From positions 62,001 to 126,000 of the forward strand of contig RPFO01000131.1 in NCBI GenBank assembly GCA_009746045.1: a stretch of DNA of 64,000 bases, read 5' to 3'. The notes under the pieces were generated by a model. It searched no databases and had not been told where the DNA came from. It saw only the letters and a list, made by a program, of their open reading frames with translations. A program made the translations under genes and the position numbers. Positions within the stretch are counted from its first letter, which is position 1. Each line of letters opens with the position of its first letter. The stretch comes from Mesostigma viride (taxonomy: Eukaryota; Streptophyta; Mesostigmatophyceae; Mesostigmatales; Mesostigmataceae). Positions 17,890 through 26,520 of the stretch are shown piece by piece.

Positions 17890-20800
17890 ATGGCGACGAC
17901 CCAAGAACATGAGGCCCAGGAACCTGAGCGTACGTATTTCCCCATGCATGTCTGTTTTTGTGTTTCCTTGGTTTGTTTTTTGGGCATTTTCAGCAGCTGA
18001 CAGGAACGCCATTGGCATTTTCTATTCATTCTTTGCAGGCTGGAACCCCTCTGACGACCTTTTTGACCACACTAGGAACTCGGGGGTGGTAAATTTACCA
18101 CTTTTTATCACTTTTTACCACCTTTTTACCACCTCGAGGTGGTAAAAGAGGTCTAAGGGTGGTAAAAAGTGATAAAAAGTGATAAAAAGTGATAAAAAGT
18201 GGTAAAAAGTGGTAAAAAAGTGGGTATATTTTACCACTTTTTACCACTTTGTGGTAAAAAGTGGTAAAGTGGTGGTAAAAGGCTTGTGCAAGTGGTAAAA
18301 AGTGATAAAAAGTGGTAAAACCGAAGAAGTGATAAAAAGTGGTAAAAAATACCACATGAGCATGCACACAAGTGGTAAAAACACAAGTGCTAAACCGACA
18401 AAAATGTCAGGCGCAAAACGACAAGAAAAGCATCTTTATTCATTCAATCATCAAAATATTGGCATGGTTGTCAGGTGAACCTGCTACATATGGTGTTTGT
18501 CAACCGTAGGAGACTTCTTGCGCCTGCGCCTGCCCCAACAGTATACCACGAGAAAAATCATGAGCTTTATTTCATTAAGTCATTAATGTGAAAAAAAACT
18601 CAGCACCACTAAGGTGCATTATAGGGTTATCATACAATATAGCCAATGTACCATCAAAGCCGCGAGCCACGAGGTAGCCATGGCTGACAGCGGAGATCAT
18701 AACTTTCTCGTTTGGGCACCGAAATCGGCTGTGAACATCACAATCGCTTCGTCTTTCTAAGACGCACACGCTGATATAATTTTCCGAAGCTATTGCGCAA
18801 TATGTGATGAGCAAACGCTCCTCGACACAGGCAGCCTGGCGGCTGCGCTAAGCCCTGAAAATACGTCTGCAGCTCCGGCTGCAGCCTCGCCCTCAGGTCC
18901 GGAAGGCAGTGGTGACACTAGTCGGGCACTGGTGGTCGCCCAGAGCCCTCATTTGATGCCCAGCACGTTGAACGCGTTGTGTCGGCACAGCGACCCCCCC
19001 TGCATTCAAACAAAGGCACACCGATAACCAAGAAATGACTATGCAAATGTGTAGCCTTGTTCATTGAAATTATGGCTGGCTTACGCAAAGAGCGATTGTA
19101 AGACGACCTATACAGTGGGGCCGGAAACAGGTTGCTTGATGAGGACGTTAATCGGGCTTCGCTAGCCGGGAGTGTCTAGTGGTGAGAACCATTGCAGCGA
19201 TCGCTTTCCCACCATTTACGAGGAAATAACCGCAAATGAAAAACCACTGAAACGGTCTAGCTAGTCAGTCATTACATTAGCCATATGCCATGCATGTTTC
19301 CAAACGTCCAAGAACTGCACACGGTGCAAATGCAAAAATCCGGAGGACACGACTTCATTGCTTCATATTTGTATGCAGAAGAATAAATAAGTGACATGCA
19401 TTAAGGGCCCGCCTGCATAAAGGGCCTGCAGTCTGATTCGGGCCCAACGGCAGCACCGCCATAGAAGATAAGGGCCGGCAGTCTGATTCGGGCCCAACGG
19501 CAGCACCGCCATAGAAGATAAGGGCCCGCAGTCTGATGCGGGCCCCACGGCACCACCGCCATAGCAGAACTCGAAGGGGTCGTGGTGCGCGTGAAAGGTA
19601 ATGTATGCCCTTTGTCGGTAGGTACCGTTGGGGTCAAATTGGTGCCCCCAAAATCGGGCCGACGCGTCAAAAGACTGAGGCCGTCGATGAGTGCCATCGT
19701 GCGGCTTGGGTAACTTCTGTTGGAAAACTTCAGGTAAGTTAACTTAATGCAAACCACTGGTCGCCCGCGTCGGGAACCGGCCCAACGGCTCTCCCGCAAA
19801 AAATTACGCGGCATACTGCATAAGTCGTCGGATCGTTACATTTCGACGGTCAAGATTTCATGATGAGGTTTGCGTTCAATTTGCCGCAGTTTGCAACCCA
19901 GAGAAAGTAGTCGTTGGACTCGTTGCCCACGATGAAACACAAACAAGCAAGCTGTTTCCGGCCCCACCGTCTAGGTCATCTAGTCGCTCTTCACGTCAGC
20001 CGGCCATTATTTCGCATGTAAGGCTACACATTTCCATCTCCATTCATATTCATAATCCTGCACGGCTCGACAGCGCGGACAAGATAACGGCAGGCTCGAG
20101 CTACCATGGTCCGGATTCTCCCGATTTCTGACCTGCGCTGGTTGTCTCCTTGATATTGGCAAAACTCTCCGGTAAGAGGTTTTTCGCAGTTTGGCTGTTT
20201 CGAAACGTTACTTAAGTGAGATGCCTTCGGATCAGGAGACTCACACAGCCGCGACATCATGCCAAAGGTCCTATGTTCGATCCCTTGCTGGTAGCTTCTG
20301 AGCTTTCTTATTTTCTCTGTTCCGCGGAATCTCAGATTTGGGCCGCTAGCGTTTTCACGTTTGTTGCTTTCTGATCCGACGACAACGTTGTGGCTTGCTC
20401 GTGTGACATCTGGCGCATGGTGTGATTCATGTGTATGGGCTGCTTTGCCATAAGAGTGAGTGTTGGGTCTTAAATCGTATTCTACACATTTGCTGCATGG
20501 ACCGTTAGGTGCTGGCGAGCTCTTCCTTGTAGAATTGTGATGTCTATGTCAAGGATCTGATATCTTTTTGTTCTCTTGCATATTGTGTCGCGGCTTGCTT
20601 GGATTCTTGCAGGCACCACGGGAATGAAATGGGAGCGGTCAGCATGATGCCCTAGCAAGCGACCAGCTTCGTTAACCACTAGCTGCCATCGTATAAGATG
20701 AAAGGCAATGACGGATGTGTCATAAAGCCATAACAGTGTTGTATAGATGATTCATTAAATGATCAATGGTTACAATTTCAGAACAGCCTCTGAATGGCTA

Positions 20801-22711
20801 GTATGAATCGATAGGTTCTTGACGGCTATAAACATTTATTATTTAAACATTTTAATGAAGCGATTTTGATTGCCCTGATTTGACCAGTGCTGTTGATTCA
20901 CGTCCTGTTTTTTGAGATTTTTCTCACGTTTTCTCCTTTTCTCACCTTTTTTGGGTCATCTCACCCGGGTGAGAAACGTGTTTTCTCACCCATTCTCAAA
21001 GCCGAGTTCCTAGTAAGATCTATCTGCGTTTTTTCCCTCCATATTTTTTACCATTTTTACCACCGATTTTTTCACCTCCATGGTGGTAATTTTTTACCAC
21101 CTGTTTTCACCCTCGTTTTTACCACCTGGTGGTATTTTTTTACCACGATGGCGGTCAGGTGGTAAAATGGAGGTGGTAAAGGCTTTTACCACCCCCTGTT
21201 TTACCACCTTTTACCACCTGTTTTACCCCTTTTTTACCACTTTTTATCACTTTTTATCACTTTTTATCACTTTTTACCACTTTTTACCACCGGGTGATAT
21301 AGATTTTACCACTTTTTACCACTTATATCACCCCCGAGTTCCTAGTGCACAACGACTACGACCACCTGGACGACGCAGGCACGGAAGTCAATTCGCACGC
21401 TGCGATCGACGACCTGGTGGCTCAGTCTCGCCCTGCGGCTGCTCCCAGTACGTGGTCTGCTGTTTTATGCATCCCTTTTCGATTGCCTGCTGGATTTTGC
21501 AGTTGATGGCCACTATCTGTCGGATGTTGCAGGTGATGGCCACTATCTGATACATTTTGCAGTTGTCTGTGTGTTTTCCTTTGCATGCAGGCCTGCTGCG
21601 TGGTGGCCCCAGCTCCCGTTCTCGTTCTGGAGGCGCTGGGCCCAGCGGTGGGGACTTAGCCGCATTGCAGCGCCAGCTGAGGGAGACGCAGGAGGAGTTG
21701 GAGCGCGAGAGGAACCGCAGCAGGCGTCGTTCTTTCTCCCCTGATCCCACTCGCGAAGAGCTCAAGAAGATGCGCTTGGCTCTCGAGGAGGCGAACCACA
21801 AGATCACGTGGTTCGAGAAGAGGCTGGCGTGCTGCGACATCTGCACCGAGCCCTTCGGCACGGAGGGGAAGTACCCCATCATCTACCTCGTGGAGGGCGT
21901 CCACACCTGCGTCCCTCAGCACTGCAACAAGTGCGCTGATATGCTCGAGGCCCACGCTCTGGAGTATAATTCTACCAGGCCCAACGCCCGTGTGATTGGC
22001 AAGCGCTGCCCAGAATGCAAGGAGCTCCTGATGCGCACTGGCAGCCAGTACAAGCGCAATGTGGGTGTCGACAGACTCACATTCACCCTTGTGAATGTGC
22101 GTCTGTGCGCTCGCGGGTGCGGCGGCGAGGTCGTGTTCGGCGAGGAGGCGATTCACGACAACACCTGCGCCAAGCTTGTCAGGCCCTGCCCCAACAAGCT
22201 TTCTCTCCCTGGTGATAACGGCACCGTTACCATCCTGGGCTGCACCTACCAGGCCACCAGCCGCGAGGACTTGGATCGCCACCTGCGCGTGGTGGACAAC
22301 GTGTCAGAGTGTGGTTTCCGTGGTCTGCCGGCCGCCATCGCCGCCGCCGCCGCCGCTGCTGCTCCTCCTGCTGCTCCTGCTGCTGCTCCTGCTGCTGCTC
22401 CTGCTGCTCGCGCTTCTTTCGCTGTTCGCGCTGTGGGGGGGAATGCGGATTACCCCGCGGGAGTCAACGGTTTCCTGTCCGCCCTGCAGTACATCAGGGA
22501 TCACCCCCAACTGCAGTGCTCCGGGTCTGCGGGCAATGCACTGGCTGTGGCCTTCTTTGAGGCACTCGGCGGTGGCGTTGGGTGGGACGCGCTGGCCGTG
22601 AGGCGGTTGGTGGAACGCTTCCGCGATGCGACGAGGCGCATTGTTGAGAGGGACGCACAGTTGGTTGCTAATGTTCAGCCCCAGGAGGTGATTGTGGTTG
22701 AGGATGAGTAG
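17890..22711 (+). CDS. RING/zinc-finger protein, interrupted by a CACTA transposon in exon 2
   Basis: Exon 1 is 17890-17929 and exon 2 is 18039-18069 plus 21350-21447, split by the transposon. Exon 3 is 21591-22711. Both true introns are GT...AG and phase 1. With the transposon and one CA copy set aside, exon 2 stays open and very acidic. The product is about 430 residues: an acidic N-terminus, a coiled-coil region rich in Glu/Arg, then CDICTEPF with a distant CNKCADM and CPECKELL (RING-like), then CARGCGGE, a further His/Cys segment and CGFRG, spaced like TRAF-type fingers. An Ala/Pro-rich linker of about 35 residues follows, then a helical C-terminus. Such proteins are usually E3 ubiquitin ligases; substrate unknown. 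The sequenced allele should not make the full protein unless the element is excised. I found no splice pair at the element ends that keeps the frame. A stretch from 22785 to 22855 downstream resembles the 3' UTR of the Cys-rich gene. Confidence 0.72.
18070..21347. mobile_element. CACTA-type (EnSpm) non-autonomous DNA transposon, 3278 bp
   Basis: It begins CACTAGGAACTCGGGGGTG and ends with the exact inverse, giving 19-bp perfect terminal inverted repeats that start CACTA. A CA dinucleotide directly flanks both ends (18068-18069 and 21348-21349), consistent with a 2-bp target duplication. Inside each end are dense subterminal repeats, GTGGTAAAAAGT and GTGATAAAAAGT on the left and their inverses on the right, as is typical of CACTA elements. 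No transposase-sized frame is present. A short minus-strand remnant near 18485-18560 encodes a basic GRRRRKKSP tail before an AATAAA signal. An internal CCGAGTTCCTAGTA at about 21002-21015 resembles a second, older right end. Confidence 0.85.
19045..20033. repeat. inverted-repeat element nested in the CACTA transposon
   Basis: Arms 19045-19138 and 19944-20033 are imperfect inverted copies sharing AAATGTGTAGCC, GGCCGGAAACAG and other blocks. Between them are three 50-bp tandem repeats (19421-19570; AGGGCC...GCAGTCTGAT). There is no coding capacity. It looks like a long-TIR non-autonomous element inserted in, or carried by, the CACTA element. Confidence 0.6.
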
Positions 22712-22784
22712 GGGGTCTAGAAAGGGGAAGGGGCTATTCCTCCCTGTAGTGAGTGTGCCCTTGGATGCACCTCGTTGAGGACAT

Positions 22785-22855
22785 TGTTGATTAGGGCTTT
22801 GCCTATTGTACATTGTAATAAATAAGACTCATTGCATGCAAATCCAACACCAATG
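22785..22855 (+). terminator. 3' UTR/polyadenylation segment of the RING gene
   Basis: TGTTGATTAGGG, AATAAATAAGACTC and TTGCATGCAAATCCAACAC follow the stop codon by about 75-135 bp. They align with the minus-strand segment 14774-14845 after the Cys-rich gene. Confidence 0.6.
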
Positions 22856-22869
22856 CATCATTAGATAGG

Positions 22870-24725
22870 AACCCGCGGCCCGCGAATAGGACTTGAACGG
22901 ATATCCCATGATACTAGAGGCTCCCATGATACTGGCGCCCGTCACGGTACGGCCAGGTGGGGTCGCCCTAGGGTTTAGTAGAGCTGGCACAGCTTCCCAG
23001 CGCCCAGCCCAACCCTCTCGCCCTCGCCATTGTTCAGCCGACAGGCTTACCCGCCAAACCCTCGCCAAGCGCCTCGCCTGAGCCCAAGAAACCCTGCCAC
23101 GATCGAAAATGGAGCGAGTTCCTCCCCGGCGACCGACGATTCTCCCTCACCGAGTGGCAAGAGTTGTCGCCGCAGGAATGCATTGAGGTTCTCCAGTTCC
23201 TCGAACAGGAGCGGAAGCTCTTCGTGCCCAGGAAGGGGGCGGCTATCGACTACAATGGAGACATGTCCTGGCTCTATGCTTTGAACGAAGTACAACAACG
23301 CCTGATTATCCTGACCAGCCAATTCCAGATCCGCCTCGGCGACATCACCAGAACGCTCCGCACCCCAGCCCCCGCACAGCCGGCAGCCCCATCGGCTTCC
23401 TCCCTCGGCAAGGATGACATCCGCGCAGTGCTGGAGGAGCACGTGACCTGGCCGCTGGCCGAGCAGCTGACATCGCTGAACACCACGCTCAACACGGTCG
23501 AGGCCCGGGTCTCCAACGTGGAAACCAAGGTCGTCCACAAGCTACAACCCCAGTTCACGGCGCTACACACCACGGCGCAGGCTTCGGAAACGCATGCTGC
23601 ACTTGTCTCTCGCCTTAACCAGGTGGAGGGCAAGTGTGGCGTGCTCCTAAAGAAGCTTGAGGCCATCACCGCCCACACCGAGGCCCTGGCCACACAGGTC
23701 CCCAAGATAGCGGAGCAGACGGCCACCATTGCATCCCAGCCACCCCGGCAGGATGCTGGCGACCTCCCGCCGCTCTCCTACGCGGACCTGCTGCGGTCAG
23801 CGACCGCCTCCACCACCGACGCCATCGCCACAAAGCTCCAGGAGCTGGAGGACCACCGCCAGGCCCAGCAACGGGAGGTCACCGATCGATCGCGCTCGCC
23901 GCGAGTGCCGAGTGGTGCTACGTCGCTTCCCCCAGAAGCCAGGTGAGACGTCAACCTCTCTTGCTGACGAGCTCAAGAACCAGCTTCTTACCCTCATGGG
24001 CCTGGTAGGTGAGGTAGAACTGCGTGGGTGCCACCGCCTTCCCCACTCACGGGACAAGGCGGCCCCCCCACCAGTCCTACTCACCTTCCCCTCCCCTGAG
24101 GATAAGCAGCGGTTCCTCTCTCGTCGCAAGCGGTTGCACGACCTCACCTGGACGCTGGATGACGACCTCACCCCCGCTCAGCAACAGCAGCGACGCGACC
24201 TGTGGCCGGAATACCTCCGCCATAAGCAGGACCCCCAGAAGCCCAAGGTGTACTGGAGGGGCGGGGACCTGATGATCAACCACAAGATGTGGACGCCCCC
24301 AGCGGGCTAGAATAGCAATAGCCCTAGCTTGTAACCATTGGCGTCACTGCCGCTAAGGCAGCCATGCCTAGCTGTGCCAACACACCTAGTCACGTGCCGC
24401 CAACGCACGGTACACAACCAGCCATAGCCTTAGCCTAGTCCTAGTACAGCCATGCTACGCCCTGCATGGCTATGTTCAGATTACTTGCCCACGCTCCTTG
24501 CTATGATATGCTCACATGGGTCTTATTGCACCCACAGTTTGCCGGATCGTTAGCCTGTCCTTTTCGCTAGCCGCGCCCGATTGCAGCTGTGGCATGCCTT
24601 TGGCATGAAGGAGACTGGGGGTCTCTGCCCTTTCTCCTGTAGTGCACACACAGGGATTAAAAGCACTTCGGTGCTCCGTGACTCCCCAACGGGAGCACGA
24701 GTTTAATTAATTAATTAATTAATGG
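22870..24725 (+). mobile_element. LINE ORF1-only element, frameshifted
   Basis: An open frame from about 23040 to 23946 (no ATG before residues reading SPQECIEVLQFLEQE) encodes a coiled-coil-rich N-terminal part. It shifts frame near 23880-23930 into a second frame ending at 24310. The second part has VLLTFPSPEDKQRFLSRRK, LDDDLTPAQQQQRRDLWPEY and KVYWRGGDLMINHKMW, the RRM plus C-terminal-domain pattern of L1-type ORF1 proteins, which bind element RNA. No endonuclease or RT follows. The stop is trailed by a ~400-bp 3' UTR with an AGCAC-TTCG-GTGCT hairpin (24663-24676), a CTCCCCAACGGGAG hairpin and an (AATT)n tail at 24703-24724. The element thus seems complete at its 3' end without ORF2. Confidence 0.75.
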
Positions 24726-24804
24726 GGGCCATGATGGGCGCACATGCGCGTGGGCCACATGCTAGGCTAAGCCTTACTAATCTACACTACTGGTATATAT
24801 ATTC

Positions 24805-25906
24805 CTAGTCTGAGGTGGCAGGAGGGGGCTGCCAGGGCTTGTGGTCAACGTGGATGACCGCCCCCCTCCAGTATACCGGCTTCCCCCTTGCGCTCTGCCG
24901 GAGCTGAAGGTAGGTCGGCCATAGCTCGCGTCGCCGTTGTTGCTGGGCCAGGGTCAAGTCGTCGTCCAGCGTGAAGCGAGTCTCCGAGAGCTTCTTGCGG
25001 CATTTAAGGAACGCCAGCTTGTCCGCCATGTACTTAAAGGTGAGGAGCACGGGTGCCGGGCCAGCCTTCCCCCGCGCGCGGGGGAGGCGGACAGCCGACA
25101 TGTCCAGCTCACCAGTGAGTAACATGGGGGCAAGAATGGCGCGCTTAAATGCCTCAAGAAGGCTCGTGGAGGTCTCACCTGCCTGCTGGTCGAAGTGCTT
25201 GACGATGACATTGTGGCTGCGCCGCGCGATGTCGGCTTCCTCGCGAAGGTCGAGGGCTTGTTGCTTGAGTTGTGCCGAGATGGTGGAGGTGGTGGAGGTG
25301 GTGTGCTGCTTAAGCAAGTCCGCCCAGGTGGAGGGAGCATCGCCGGCCGGGCCAGCAGGCACCGGCTGGGCGGCGATGTCCTTCACCGCCTGGGCGGTGA
25401 GGCCGGCGGTGTCATGCAAGCTCTCAAGGGCGTTGGCGGTGGCTTGAAGGCGGTGGTCGAGGTCGAGGAGCTGGGCTTTGATGTCGGCAGTGGAGGCGGA
25501 AATGGCAGTGGAGGTGGAGGCGGCGGCGACCGGTGGAAATGTGAGGAAGTTCAGCAGTCAGCGTGCCGCCGATTGCTGCTATGTCGGCAGCAAGGGGGGT
25601 CACGTGCTGCTGAAAGGCTTCCGTGAGGATGGAGCGGAGGGTGGGGACGGAAAGGGGTGAAGCCCAGATCTCGGCGTCAGAGCGCTGGAGAAGGGAGTTG
25701 AGGATGGCGTGCTGGAGATGGGGGCGGAAGCCGCCGATCAACCCGTAGATGTTGGCCCAGCGGCTGCCGTCCGGGGCGAGGAGGCGATTGATGGAGTAGA
25801 GATGGAGGCACAGGTCGTTAAGCGAAGCGTAATCCCCGAAGAAGATGCAGCGCATAGCATCGGTCGGAGAAATGGTGTCCCAGGATGGATGGATGGATGG
25901 GTGCAA
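24805..25906 (-). mobile_element. LINE ORF1 copy, minus strand, one frameshift
   Basis: Two minus-strand frames, 25906-25424 and 25419-24805, make one ORF1 after a single frame change near 25535. The N-terminal part is helical and the middle is Ala/Thr-rich with ALDLREEADIARRS. The C-terminal part has PAPVLLTF, LDDDLTLAQQQRRRELWPTY and KPVYWRGAV, the same RRM/CTD pattern as the other copies but from a different subfamily (about half identical to the 23-24 kb copy). It lies tail-to-tail with the previous element. No RT is joined to its 3' side. Confidence 0.72.
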
Positions 25907-26012
25907 ACATTCCTACCGGTCTAATCTATCTACGTTGGCTACATACTACATCTATCTAACAACATTCTAACTACAACATCTATCTAGGCAGCCGCACGCT
26001 GCCCTAGGGGAG

Positions 26013-26493
26013 CTATCTGGCGTGCCTCCCGCGGGATTGCACACGCAAGCGCTTCCCCACTGGGGGGGGCTCGTTGTCCTCTATGACCTGGGCCCACTTG
26101 GCCTTGTCCATCATCTTCTTCCAAATCACGGAGAGGCCTAGGCCCCCCAGGTCCTCTACTAGCTGTTCTTTGAAGGTGCGGGCCTTGCGGCGTCTAACAT
26201 CACTGGGCCCAGCCCACGTCAGGAGGTGCCGGCCAGGCTGGGCTGGTCGCAGTCCTGCGGGGGGGCCACGTGAGGTGTCTACCTGGTTGGTGCGAGCTAG
26301 GTGCCCTACGAGCTGCAGGCGGCGTTGCTTAATGGTGCTGGTGATATAGGGCATGCCCTGGTACAGGTCCTCATTGCGGACATGAGCAGCATATCCTACT
26401 CTGAAAATGGAACGCAGCATGCTGGTGACCGCGCCGTCCAGCTTGCGGGCCAGGTCGGCGGTGAGGGTCCACGTCTCGGCGCCATACGTGAGA
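26013..26493 (-). mobile_element. 5'-truncated LINE RT, C-terminal part only
   Basis: Minus-strand frame reading LTYGAETWTL, then ARKLDGAVTSMLRSIF, EDLYQGMPYITSTIKQRR and LVGHLARTNQVDTS, ending at 26013. This is the region after the RT palm in plant LINE ORF2 proteins. The 5' end stops abruptly at 26493, where telomere-type repeats begin. The following minus-strand ~100 bp lead into the ORF1 copy at 25906. Confidence 0.75.
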
Positions 26494-26520
26494 CCTAAAC
26501 CCTAAACCCTAAACCCTAAA
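26494..26520. repeat. interstitial telomere-type repeat
   Basis: Nearly four perfect copies of CCTAAAC, the Arabidopsis-type plant telomere unit. On the minus strand it reads (TTTAGGG)n and abuts the truncated 5' end of the RT fragment. Confidence 0.9.

Noticed and set aside
18070-21347. The CACTA element acting as a normal intron (introner-like)
   Set aside because: Its right end offers a CCTAG acceptor, and GTGGTAAAT near the left end could be a donor. I tested these and nearby left-end donors; none keeps the downstream frame.
22095-22601. Leu/Pro-rich frame overlapping the RING gene
   Set aside because: It is an out-of-frame reading of the GCTGCTCCT-type Ala/Pro linker of the RING protein.
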